From Silurus meridionalis (Eukaryota > Chordata > Actinopteri > Siluriformes > Siluridae): a DNA stretch of 64,000 nucleotides. The notes below the pieces were generated by a model. That model saw only the letters and a program-made list of their open reading frames with translations, was not told the DNA's origin and made no database searches. Position numbers and translations under genes: made by a program. Positions 55,018-64,000 of the stretch are shown here, one piece after another. Numbering within the stretch: the stretch's first letter is position 1; every line of letters starts with the position of its first letter. The stretch lies in contig NC_060906.1 in NCBI RefSeq assembly GCF_014805685.1, forward strand, positions 3,950,112 to 4,014,111. Direction: 5' to 3'.

Positions 55018-55035
55018 AAAGCCGCTGTCAACAAG
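54441..55035. other. Mixed repeat fragments
   Basis: The end of the interspersed block (GCAAACACTTTTTCACACC at about 54560), a TA run near 54580, and a fragment reminiscent of a DNA transposon (CAGGAATTTCTGGCAGGTGC, 54664). A CTT-rich segment (54794-54960) resembles the minus-strand RTE LINE at 61441 (TCTTTCACCACATCAATAAA), and a CA microsatellite lies at about 54984-55010. No gene. Confidence 0.55.
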
Positions 55036-55205
55036 ATGCTCAGCCCTGACGCAGTTAAAGAAATCTCTAAAGTTCCTCTCAGATTACACAATTACCAGAC
55101 ATATTGATGAAACTGAAAACAGAGAGACACTGAGAGCTGCTGAGCGAAAGCTTTGTAAGTGTGTGTTGAGTACATGTGTATTATCTAGAAAATCTAAGTT
55201 CCTTA

Positions 55206-55250
<45 letters not shown>

Positions 55251-55560
55251 GATACCCAGAAGGACAAATGAAATGGGAGATGCTCCCAGAATAAACAGAA
55301 TTGATGTTGATGCCATCAGGCACAATAATATTATTGGACCTCCGCAGAATCCAAACTGAAGTAAGTTTTTCTTTAAAGCGGATGCTGTTACAGAACCACT
55401 GTGAACGAGTGTGTGAGCGAGTGTGTGAACGAGTGTGTGAGCGAGTGTGTGAACAAGTGTGTGAATAAACGTGTTAGAGATCACACAGTATGTGCCTTAT
55501 CTTTCTTTGTAGTTATTGTTGTTCCTGTCAGGATCATTGGGAACAGACTTTAGAGTCCAG
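55036..55560 (+). CDS. Possible exons of an unknown gene
   Basis: An open stretch from about 55036 reads LKFLSDYTITRHIDETENR and TLRAAERKL and ends at a GTAAGT donor (exon end about 55154). After a CT-rich acceptor, 55251-55360 ends at GAA|GTAAGT and holds INRIDVDAIRHNNIIGPP before a stop. A third block follows TTTCTTTGTAG at 55513. The phases of the first two blocks do not give a simple joined frame. I do not recognise the protein; the splice signals are the main support. Confidence 0.3.
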
Positions 55561-56121
55561 ACACATGTACTGTAAGTATCTCCTCAAAAGCACATGCTGT
55601 TACAGAACCTCACTGTGAACGAGTGTGTGAACGAGTGTGTTAGATCTCATTCAGCTAATGAACATGTAATCGTGTATCATTTCATCACGTGTAAATTTGT
55701 ACGTTTGATTTTTTCGTGTGAAATGCTGCTTTTGTCTAAGTAACAGATGTTACATGTTTGTTTCACATGAAAATACAGTGATCTGATATGTGAATAATGA
55801 TGTGGCTGCATTCTGAACACTTGGTGCTTCTTGTTCTTGCAGTTAAAATGTGTGACGTATTTCTTGTTGTTTTTTAGATTCTTTATATGAGGTGTATGTT
55901 TCAACCACCTCCAAACCTTCACCATCGCCTAAAGATGAAATAACACAAAATAATTTCTCACATTTTTTAATTAGATTTTAAAACAATAACAACAACAAAC
56001 ATAAATAAATAAATAAATAAATAAACCCTGTGTCTCTGTTTGTATAACTCCCAATTTTACTGGACCCACTGCATGGAGTTTACTGGGTGGCACCTGGAAC
56101 TTCAGATCCCGGAAGATGCAC
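55561..56121. other. Intergenic sequence
   Basis: AT-rich, with an AAAT run near 55996-56024. No gene. TGCAC at 56117-56121 is the left target duplication of the next element. Confidence 0.6.
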
Positions 56122-56599
56122 TGTCAGGAATCCACCTGCCACGCCTCCTTCAGAGGCTGCCTTTGCCGCTGCGCGCTCCCAAGCGTGCAGCGCAAATCAC
56201 ACACAGCTGAAGCGCATCATGAACTCTCTCCCTGCCTCCATATAAACCGCGCACTTACCTACACTCCGGGTCTGTTATTATACGTTCATGCGTGGTCGTG
56301 CAGGTTCATGCTGAGGATTCCCTTATGTGCTTCTCCCGCTGCGTGCCTTCTTCGCCCGGACTTCTCGCTCACTCCACGGCCGCGTTTGGCTTCCCCAGCG
56401 CACCTCGGACTACCGACGCTTCCCCGTCGCTTCCCTCCGTGCCCCGCCTCCTCCATAACGCACCGTGGGTAATATATTTGAACTGCCGTTTGCCCGATTA
56501 TCCCGAACTGCATGGGTGTTTTGTGTTGGCTCTGCCTTTGTCCAAATAAAGTTTCTGTTTGCCGTTACTCCGGCTTCCGCCTCTGTGCCACGCCTAACA
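56122..56599 (+). repeat. 5' LTR, family C (478 bp)
   Basis: Contains CATATAAACCGCGC (TATA-type, about 56240) and CCAAATAAAG (polyadenylation-type, about 56540). It differs from the 3' LTR mainly by a 7-bp insertion (GTGCAGC-type, near 56185) and a few substitutions. Confidence 0.95.
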
Positions 56600-56663
56600 G
56601 AATAACGGACCCCCGAAAAGGAATATACAAAAAAAAAAAGGAAAGAAAAGAAAGGAAAAAGAC

Positions 56664-58163
56664 ATGATCGGGTTAACGCCGTGGTCCCGGTGCGAGCCGT
56701 GCCTTGGAGGTCGGGTTCGTTTAGCCGAGATCAAGCGGCAGTCAAGCTCCGCCCCCGGGAAAACTCGGAAGCTCGCAGCCGCTTCTCGGGCATGCTCGGC
56801 AGCGCCACGCCCCCTTCATGACGTCACAGGACTCCCGGCTTGCTTCTCCGGCAACAGAGCCGAATGGAGGGATTTTTTAAGGAGCGTGGATCGATATGTG
56901 GAGTTAAACCCAGCCAGTTATCCCACCGAAGAAGCGAAAATCGCCCTCCACATGTCTCTTCTACCCGAGGAATCTCTCTCCCTTGCCAGAGAGCTGTGGA
57001 GCACGATGGCGGGCGAGATCAGCTCCTGCACCCGGTTCCTCCAGCTTCTCACCAGGGAACTCGGGATAACCACGGCTGATCACCATCTCCTCTTCCCCGC
57101 TTCTGAGGACGCCGTTCCTCACCAGAGCTTCCAGGAGGTCACCACGCTGCTTCAGGCCCTCCAGGTCAGCTCCGCTCCACCAAAGGTCCTCCAAGGGATC
57201 TCCGCTGTGCTCCAGGAAATCCAGGCTGGCTCTGTTCGATTCCAGGACCTCCAGGAGCTCTCCACTCTGCTCCAGAACCTTCCGGTGGGTCCAGCTCCGT
57301 TCCTGTGTCCCAAGGAGAGCCCAGCTTCGCTCCAGGTCTCCAAGGAAAACCCCGTTCCGCTCCAGGTCTCCGAAGTGATCTCCTCTCTGTCCCTGAGCGA
57401 CCCCGTGAGCTCCTCTCTGTCCCTGAGCGACCCCGTGAGCTCCTCTCTGTCCATGAGCGAACCCGAGAGCTCCTCTCTGTCCATGAGCGAACCCGAGAGC
57501 TCGGTTCCGCTCCAGAGAGTCCCAGAGAGCTCGGTTCCACTCCAGAGAGTCCCCGAGAGCTCGGTTCCGCTCCAGAGAGTCCCAGAGAGCTCGGTTCCGC
57601 TCCAGAGAGTCCCAGAGAGCTCAGCTTTGTCCCAGGGTCTCCAGGCGAGCTCCTCTCCGCTCCAAGGCTGCCAAGAGTGCTCCTCTTTGCTCCAGGACCC
57701 TGACGAAAACTCTGCTCCGCTCCCGATTCCCAAGGAAAGCATGGTTCCACGCCAACGCGTCCCCGAGCATACCTCTTTATCCAAGGGGATCCCGGAGCGC
57801 ACAACTCACCTCCAAGACTGCGAAAGGGAAGTCGTCCCGTTGCCCCCGGGCTCCACGAAGCGACGGTTCGCCCACAGTCTCCCTGAGGCGATGCCATCTC
57901 TCGTTCCCCAGAGCTCTCCTCCGCTCCAAGACTGCGAAAGGAAGTCGTCCCGTTGCCCCAGGCTCCACAGGCGACGGTTCGCCCACAGTCTTCCAAGAAG
58001 TGACGGCTCGCCCCACGATCACTCTGTAGGCGATGCTACGTCACAGACCTTCTTTATTCCCAAGGGGTCCCCAGAGCACTCACCTCAGTTCCTGGACTAT
58101 GAAGGGGATGTCGAACCGCTGCCCCCAGCTTCATCTGCAGGCGGCTCGCCCACAGTCTCCTAA
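56664..58163 (+). CDS. Gag-like protein with decapeptide-repeat tail
   Basis: 499 codons from the ATG at 56664. Residues 1-57 are basic and unstructured. Residues 58-133 look like a Gag capsid segment (ACFSGNRAEWRDFLRSVDRY, AKIALHMSLLPEESLSLA, SSCTRFLQLLTRELG). From about residue 151 to 390, 24 units of exactly 10 residues follow without an indel, consensus roughly xPLQxxxESS, including four VPLQRVPESS units. The last 100 residues continue the repeats in degenerate form until a TAA. There is no zinc knuckle and no enzyme. The likely role is particle formation and RNA packaging for a non-autonomous element; the role of the tail is unknown. It is Ser/Pro/Gln-rich and probably disordered. Confidence 0.8.
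   Translation: MIGLTPWSRCEPCLGGRVRLAEIKRQSSSAPGKTRKLAAASRACSAAPRPLHDVTGLPACFSGNRAEWRDFLRSVDRYVELNPASYPTEEAKIALHMSLLPEESLSLARELWSTMAGEISSCTRFLQLLTRELGITTADHHLLFPASEDAVPHQSFQEVTTLLQALQVSSAPPKVLQGISAVLQEIQAGSVRFQDLQELSTLLQNLPVGPAPFLCPKESPASLQVSKENPVPLQVSEVISSLSLSDPVSSSLSLSDPVSSSLSMSEPESSSLSMSEPESSVPLQRVPESSVPLQRVPESSVPLQRVPESSVPLQRVPESSALSQGLQASSSPLQGCQECSSLLQDPDENSAPLPIPKESMVPRQRVPEHTSLSKGIPERTTHLQDCEREVVPLPPGSTKRRFAHSLPEAMPSLVPQSSPPLQDCERKSSRCPRLHRRRFAHSLPRSDGSPHDHSVGDATSQTFFIPKGSPEHSPQFLDYEGDVEPLPPASSAGGSPTVS
57114..57833 (+). repeat. 24 in-frame 30-nt units (decapeptide array)
   Basis: 720 nt in strict 30-nt register, from diverged units (LQVSSAPPKV, LQELSTLLQN) through near-identical ones (57370-57620) and back to diverged. 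The centre is the youngest part. Confidence 0.9.
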
Positions 58164-59851
58164 AGGTGACGGCTCGCCCACGAGCACTCTGAGGACCAAG
58201 TCACGTCACAGAGCTCCTCCCACGGCGACACCTTGCTCCCGAGCTCCTCCCACGGCGACGCCTTGTTCCCGAGCTCCTCCCTCGGTGACGGCTCGCCTCA
58301 GGACCCCTCTCACGGTGACATCCTTGCTCCATGCTCCCTGGACAGGGACAGGTCACTCCTGTGTTCCCTGGAGGGTGAACTCACAATAATGAACCCTGCT
58401 GAAGTCATCAGTCAGCCTCTGTGTTCAGTCAGGGCATCGCTCCATCTCCGGTCTCCACCCGAGGGTCTTCCAGCCGGTAAGCCTCGCCGAAAGCTCTGCC
58501 CTGCTTCCAGTAGACACAGAGGTTGTCTCTCCATTCCAGGTCCCCGTGGGTGATGAGGTCCCGTTCCTGTCCTTCCTGGGTAACGCCGGTCCGTTCCAGG
58601 TTGCTGCCAGGGACGTCATGCCGTGTCAGGTCTCCAGGGCTACCGCCTCTCAGCTCCAGACCACCGCAAGGGAGGTCGCTTAGCTGCCGGTTTTCGCTGA
58701 GGGCGGGGCTCCGCTCCCGGGCTCCGCTGAGGGCAGCACTCCACCTTCGGCCTCCGCTGTTGGTATCTCTCCGCCTCCAGTCTCCACCGAGGGGTCAGCC
58801 TGCTCCAGAGCTGTGGATGAGGTCTCTCCGCCTTGGGTCTCCATGAGAGGCGTCGCTCCGCTCCTGGTCTCCGTGGGGGTCATCTCTCCGCCTCCTGTCT
58901 CTGCTGAAGGCGTCGCTCTGCTCCAGTTCCCCACCGTAGGCGTCACCCCTTTCCCCTTTCTCCAGTCTCCGCTGTGGCCGTCTCACAGCTCCAGGTCTCC
59001 GCCGAGGACCTACAGCCGCCTCCAGTCTCCGGGTCTCCAGTCTCCGGGTCTCCGGGTCTCCAGTCTCCGCTGAGGGCAGCACTCCACCTTCGGCCTCCGC
59101 TGTTGGTATCTCTCCGCCTCCAGTCTCCACCGAGGGGGTCAGCCTGCTCCAGAGCTTCGTGGATGAGGTCTCTCCGCCTTCGGGTCTCCGCAGAGGGCGT
59201 CGCTCCGCTCCTGGTCTCCGTGGGGGTCATCTCTCCGCCTCCTGTCTCTGCTGAAGGCGTCGCTCTGCTCAGTTCCCCACCGTGGCGTCACCCTTTCCCC
59301 TTTCTCCAGTCTCCGCTGTGGCCGTCTCACAGCTCCAGGTCTCCGCCGAGGACCTACAGCCGCCTCCAGTCTCCGGGTCTCCAGTCTCCGGGTCTCCGGG
59401 TCTCCGCAGGGGTCGTCTCTCCGCCTCCTGTCTCCGCCCAGGACGCCGTTCCGCTCCGGGTCTCCGCAGGGGTCGTCTCTCCGCCTCCTGTCTCCGCCGA
59501 AGACGTCGTCCCGCTCCGGGTCTCCACAGGGGTCGTCTCTCCGCCTCCTGTCTCCGCCGAAGACGTCGTTACGCTCCGGGTCTCCAGGGGGTTCGTCGCG
59601 CCGCCTGCAGCCTTCGCTGAGGGCATCGCTCTGCTCCAGGTCTCCGTGGTGGATGTCTCTCCGCCTCTGGTTTGCGCCATGGACTTCACCCCGTTCCTGG
59701 CCTCCGCATGGGGCTGTGTTCCGTCCTGGCGCTCCGCAGGTGTGGTCCCCTTCGACCCTGGAGGACTGGAGGGGCCCTCCTCCAAGTGCCCGGGCCCACC
59801 GGGCAGTTGGCGGTTTGGGGGCGTCTAGTGCCGCCCCTTTGGGGGGGGTGG
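58164..59851 (+). repeat. Distal repeat arrays of the family C element
   Basis: Further 30-nt based arrays after the ORF stop: CTCCTCCCACGGCGACACC-type units (58215-58310), a tandem duplication of about 343 bp (58724-59066 and 59067-59409), and five consecutive 60-bp units (59401-59700) that are pairs of 30-nt modules. Open frames exist on both strands because the repeats lack stops. The decapeptide character (VSAEDVVPLR alternating with VSAGVVSPPP) suggests this was once part of the upstream ORF. Confidence 0.85.
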
Positions 59852-60322
59852 TGTCAGGAATCCACCTGCCACGCCTCCTTCAGAGGCTGCCTTTGCCGCT
59901 GCGCGCTCCCAAGCGCAAATCACACACAGCTGAAGCGCATCATGAACTCTCTCCCTGCCTCCATATAAACCGCGCACTCACCTACACTCCGGGTCCGTTA
60001 TTATACGTTCAGGCGTGGTCGTGCAGGTTCATGCTGAGGATTCGCTTATGTGCTTCTCCCGCTGCGTGCCTTCTTCGCCCGGACTTCTCGCTCACTCCAC
60101 GGCCGCGTTTGGCTTCCCCAGCGCACCTCGGATTACCGACGCTTCCCTGTCGCTTCCCTCCGTGCCCCGCCTCCTCCATAACGCACCGTGGGTAATATAT
60201 TTGAACTGCCGTTTGCCGGATTATCCCGAACTGCACGGGTGTTTTGTGTTGGCTCTGCCTTTGTCCAAATAAAGTTTCTGTTTGCCGTTACTCCGGCTTC
60301 CGCCTCTGTGCCACGCCTAACA
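59852..60322 (+). repeat. 3' LTR, family C (471 bp)
   Basis: Near-identical to 56122-56599. Followed by the right target duplication TGCAC. Confidence 0.95.
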
Positions 60323-60356
60323 TGCACAGGCTAAAACTCAGACAGACAGACACGCG

Positions 60357-60420
<64 letters not shown>

Positions 60421-60816
60421 TAAAAAACCCTGTGCCTCTTTCACTAATATATACATTATTTAGAAATATTGTTTGTATCTTTTGTGTGTTTGCATCTATT
60501 GTATTTTATTATTTGACATTTTTGTAGATTTTCCGGGAATTTAAATGAAATGTTTTATTGTTCATATAACAGTGACTTATTGAATTATGTGAATTATTCT
60601 GTTAATCCGCATCATCTTCTGTGTTTCCTGTCCAGGGTAAAAACAACCCTATGTATTCACAATTCAAGTTTCAGTGACACGTCACATAACGTCACAGTTA
60701 AAGTATGTTTGAACCAATGATATTTGCATGGGAGGATCATGGAATATCTTTTGGGTTATTGAAAACAAAGATGACTATTGTCAGAGCTATTGGTTGGTCA
60801 AAATTAACACCAAAAA
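60323..60816. other. CA microsatellite and intergenic sequence
   Basis: CA units at about 60357-60418, then AT-rich sequence without a gene. Confidence 0.8.
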
Positions 60817-61365
60817 CAGGGGTCACCAACATGGTACCCGCGGGCACCAGGTCACCCGCCTATTTTAAGTTATTTAAAGTTTAAGATAATTTTTTATAAA
60901 ATGGCCTAAGAGCAAAGAAATCTGATTGTTTTGATTTGTTGTGATTTTAACATTTACTTGAAAGCACAATTTTTAATGATTTGTTCAGGGTTTTTGCAGC
61001 ATGTTCATATTTCTAACTTGTATAATTTTGACAGAAGATATTTTTATGGAGAGCTATTTATTAAAAGTTTAAGTTTATTTACTCTGGAATAATATTCCTG
61101 TCTGTTTTTATTCATATTTATGTAAAAAAAACCCATTGTTTTAGTTTGTTCAATAAATGTTTCTCCTGTTCGGCCCATCACCTAAAGTGTGCTTTGAGTT
61201 TTGGCCCCTGTGCAATTGAGTTTGACCCTGACATAGTTAAATATCATTCATTATTAATAATAACATATAATTAAGGGTAAATTGAGCAATTTTTTTATTT
61301 TAGAATTGTGTATCAAACTGGTAGCCCTTCACATTAGTCGGTGTCAAAAAGGTCGGTGACCCCTG
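60817..61365. mobile_element. hAT-like non-autonomous element (549 bp)
   Basis: The ends CAGGGGTCACC and GGTGACCCCTG are perfect 11-bp inverted repeats of the hAT type. The interior is AT-rich and non-coding. The expected 8-bp target duplication is not visible (ACCAAAAA on the left, TTCTAGTT on the right), so either the insertion is old or the ends are slightly off. Confidence 0.7.
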
Positions 61366-61440
61366 TTCTAGTTGATTGCAAAAATGTAAAGAGACATCCA
61401 CTAGATTTAGGGCTTAAGAATTTGTTCCCATTAGGGGGCG

Positions 61441-62250
61441 CTACAGCGGATCATCCGTCTCCATACCCCCCCTGTCCTCTACATCTGCCTCTTTCATACC
61501 AACTACCGCCATGACTTCCTTCACCAGATCCATAAACCTCCTCCTTGGTCTTCCTCTTTTCCTCCTTGCTGGTGTCTCCATCCTCAGCATTCTCCTACTG
61601 ATATGCCCCATGTCCCTCCTCTGCACATGTCCAAACCATCTCAATCTCACCTCCCTCACCTTGTCTCCAAAACGTCCTACATGCACTGTCCCTCTAATAA
61701 ACTCATTTCTAATCCTGTCCATCGTCACTCCCAACGAACATCTCAACATCTTCAGCTCTGCTACCTCCAGCTCCACCTCCTGTCTTTTACTCAATGTCAC
61801 TGTCTCTAAACCATACATACTGTCCCTTATCACTTCTGCAGTAGTTCCACGATCATCCAACACCTTTTCACCACCACCGAGCCCCTGTCTGACCTCCTCC
61901 CTGAATCTCACACTACACTCTTTCCTCTTTCACCATCTTATTCTTCTTTCAGTCTTCACTCTTCTCCTCTTCTTCTTCACCTCCAAAACCATCCTACAGA
62001 CCACCATCCGATGCTGTCTGGCTACACTGTCCCCTGCCATCACCTTACAGTCTCCAATCTCCTTCAGGTTGCATCTCCTCCATAGAACATCGTCCACCTG
62101 TGTGCACCTTCCTCCACTCTTATACATCACCCTATGATCCTCCTTCTTCTTAAAATATGTGTTCACCACTGCCATTTAGCAAAATCCATCCTTTTAAGAA
62201 ACTCCACCACCATCTGCCCTTCCACATTCCTCTCCTTAAAGCCATGTTTT
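61441..62250 (-). pseudogene. RTE-like LINE with the reverse transcriptase deleted
   Basis: On the minus strand, 62175-61930 encodes the end of an apurinic-type endonuclease (NTYFKKKEDHRVMYKSGGR, then KVMAGDSVARQHRMVVCRM). 61911-61441 encodes a LINE C-terminus with RLRWFGHVQRRDMGHISRR and RKRGRPRRRFMDLVKEVM. The endonuclease runs almost directly into the C-terminal part, so the whole RT is missing. Members of the family code endonuclease, RT and this basic tail as one protein. Endonuclease relatives were domesticated as craniofacial development protein 2, which is established knowledge. This copy cannot move itself. Confidence 0.83.
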
Positions 62251-62365
62251 ATGCTGGATGTCCTTCATAACACAATCCTCCACATTTATCCGGACTTGAG
62301 ACCGACACTAAGAGTGAGCTGACTTGTGCAACACTAATGACTGTGTTTTTCATTAAACACTGTAA

Positions 62366-62421
<56 letters not shown>

Positions 62422-62690
62422 CACTTCCACTCTGTAAGTCTATAATGTATTTAAATACTAAAGTTATAATATTTCTGTGTGATTTATCAGAAGTATTTAG
62501 TGTGTGATTTTAAACATTAAGGGATCTCACTGACTCAAAATATCAAGAAAATAAAAAGATAATATTAATTATAAATAAGTGTTATTTATAATTGAATAAT
62601 GCATAATTCTCCTTATTGTTCCTAATATTATGCTAAATGATGTTCTGTATCACTAGATGATATTGTGTAAAAGGTTTGTGAAGATCGATG
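62251..62690. other. Intergenic sequence with CA microsatellite
   Basis: CA units at about 62370-62419, AT-rich elsewhere. No gene. Confidence 0.75.
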
Positions 62691-62780
62691 ATCTCTGATC
62701 ATGTAAAGGTTTTATATGAGAGATTGAAAATCAGGAAACTCTTGAAGCTAGAATTAAACTTAGAAACACTGAAGTCCATC

Positions 62781-63050
62781 TCACCATGTCCTCAAAGCTT
62801 TGACCTCCATAGTACTCTTTGGTTCCTGGGAACTGGAGGCCATGTTCAAAGGTTCCTTAAGGTTGTTATTGGTGAGATGGAGCCTGTTACCTTCATTAGC
62901 AAACACTTTTCCATCCTCATACACCATCAGCACCAGTTCATCTCGAGAGTCACAGGTGAACTCCTTAAAAACACCAATCACCTACACGTACATGTGATCT
63001 GGGAGGTAGAACTCCTGCCACTCCTCTAATATCTCAGGTTCATTTCCGTA
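62781..63050 (-). pseudogene. Possible exon remnant of unknown gene
   Basis: The minus-strand frame reads EEWQEFYLPDHMYV, a stop, then VIGVFKEFTCDSRDELVLMV and EDGKVFANEGNRLHL. It has protein-like composition and a single stop but no recognised domain or clear splice sites. It could be a decayed host exon or a transposon fragment. Confidence 0.3.
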
Positions 63051-63062
63051 TGATGTTTCTGC

Positions 63063-64000
63063 CAAGGATCCGATGAGTGTGGGTGTGGATGAGTGTGATG
63101 GTCAGTGATATGAGCGTCATGGTCAGTGATTTGAGTGTGATGGTCAGTGATGAGTGTGTTATGGTCAGTGGTGAGTGTGATGGTCAGTGATGGTCAGTGA
63201 TGTGAGTGTGATGGTCAGTGATGTGAGTGTGATGGTCAGTGATGAGTGTGATGGTCAGTGATGAGTGTGATGGTCAGTGATGAGTGTGATGGTCAGTGAT
63301 GAGTGTGATGGTCAGTGATGAGTGTGATGGTCAGTGATGAGTGTGATGGTCAGTGATGTGAGTGATGGTCAGTGATGTGATGGTCAGTGATGAGTGTGAT
63401 GGTCAGTGATGAGTGTGATGGTCAGTGAAGTGTGATGATCAGTGATGATGTGATGGTCAGTGATGAGTGATGGTCAGTGATGAGTGTGATGGTCAGTGAT
63501 GAGTGTGATGGTCAGTGATGTGAGTGTGATGGTCAGTGATGAGTGTGATGGTCAGTGATGTGAATGTGATGGTCAGTGATGTGATGGTCAGTGATGATGT
63601 GATGGTCAGTGATGAGTGTGATGATCAGTGATTAGTGTGATGATCAGTGATGAGTGTGATGATCAGTGATGTGAATGTGATGGTCAGTGATGAGTGTGAT
63701 GGTCATGTGATGGTCAGTGATGTGAGTGTAATGGTCAGTGATGTGTGATGATCAGTGATGAGTGTGATGATCAATGTATTTCCAGTAGATTAACACCTGA
63801 AAATACTGTCTGGAGCTGAAGAACCTACAGCTTCTTTTACTCCACATTCAGATTTCAAAGATTTCACTTTACATGTTTCTCTCTCTTGTGATGAGTGTAA
63901 TGGTCAGTGATGAGTGTGATGGTCAGTCATGTGAGTGTGATGATCAGTAATGTGAATGAGATGGTCAGTGATGAGTGTGATGATGGTCAGTGATGTGTGT
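63063..64000. repeat. Minisatellite, 19-21 bp units, running off the window end
   Basis: Units are mainly GTGATGGTCAGTGATGAGT (19 bp) and a 21-bp form with GTGAGT; occasional G-to-A variants give GATGATCAG. A single-copy segment at about 63774-63889 (TTAACACCTGAAAATACTG) matches 26879-26990 in the NLR locus. The array still continues at 64000. Confidence 0.95.

Larger units (their letters stand above)
56122..60322 (+). mobile_element. Complete Gag-only LTR retrotransposon with decapeptide-repeat interior (family C)
   Basis: LTRs at 56122-56599 and 59852-60322 begin TGTCAGGAATCCACCTGCCA and end CACGCCTAACA. TGCAC flanks both outer ends (56117-56121 and 60323-60327), a 5-bp target duplication. 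A G-rich tract (TTTGGGGGGGGTGG) precedes the 3' LTR. The 3.25-kb interior holds one Gag-like ORF running into 30-nt repeats, and more arrays after its stop. No protease, RT, RNase H or integrase motif is present in any frame, so movement must depend on enzymes from another element. Close LTR identity and exact ends suggest a recent insertion. Confidence 0.93.

Noticed and set aside
58974..59828. 284-codon open frame as a separate gene
   Set aside because: It is made of the distal 30- and 60-nt arrays of the family C element and has antisense open frames too. It has no start context or independent support.
60809..61373. 8-bp target duplication for the hAT-like element
   Set aside because: The flanks differ (ACCAAAAA and TTCTAGTT), so the element is called from its inverted repeats only.

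Overview
The window is vertebrate, almost certainly teleost fish, DNA. It holds one recognisable host gene, a fish-type NLR (NLRC3-like, FISNA-NACHT-LRR) on the + strand with GT-AG introns, in a dense field of fish-type transposable elements: L2, Rex1/CR1-like, RTE and Tx1/L1-like LINEs, Ty3/Gypsy and non-autonomous LTR elements, Tc1/mariner and a hAT-like element. CA, CATC, ATCT and TA microsatellites are abundant. There are no bacterial features. A fish close to catfish or characins is a guess from the L2 3' tails, not a demonstration.

Layout. 1-440 is AT-rich. 441-7516 is a complete but decayed Gypsy element (Gypsy-1) with a 4-bp target duplication; its 3' LTR is split by an antisense L2 fragment. 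7521-31430 is the NLR locus: a possible 5' exon with an interferon-response-like motif, small exons at 9054, 9769 and 11745, the large FISNA-NACHT exon 12026-13960, LRR exons at 14352, 15633, 23645 and 25264 whose splice phases all agree, then decayed LRR exons at 26319 and 31270. A second Gypsy element (15878-23155) sits in the intron after the first 174-nt LRR exon, also with an antisense L2 in its 3' LTR. Between the LRR copies lie a retroposed tRNA-Glu relic, microsatellites, a Tx1/L1-like LINE fragment, and a solo LTR split by a Tc1/mariner element.

32850-37425 holds a second mariner-like element cut by a 100-N gap and a long L2 LINE. 37480-40235 is an AT-rich inverted-repeat structure, 40400-42780 a Rex1/CR1-like LINE, and 43470-46580 has exon-like remnants of low-copy genes.

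47356-60322 is the most unusual part. Two related kinds of LTR element lie here. Both have LTRs opening with TGTCAG, carry a Gag-like head, and show no protease, reverse transcriptase or integrase. Instead, most of the interior is a long GC-rich array built on a 30-nt (10-codon) module. The element at 56122-60322 is complete, with two LTRs, a 5-bp target duplication and a Gag-decapeptide-repeat ORF. The 47.4-54.4 kb copy is tandemly duplicated, and one duplicate is full of short deletions. The window ends with a hAT-like non-autonomous element, an RTE LINE lacking its RT, and a 19-21 bp minisatellite (63063-64000) that also occurs at 26989-27186 in the NLR locus.

Several stretches (about 26.1-36.1 kb and 47.3-50.5 kb) carry many 1-5 bp deletions relative to sister copies in the window. 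Frameshifts there may be sequence errors rather than biology.
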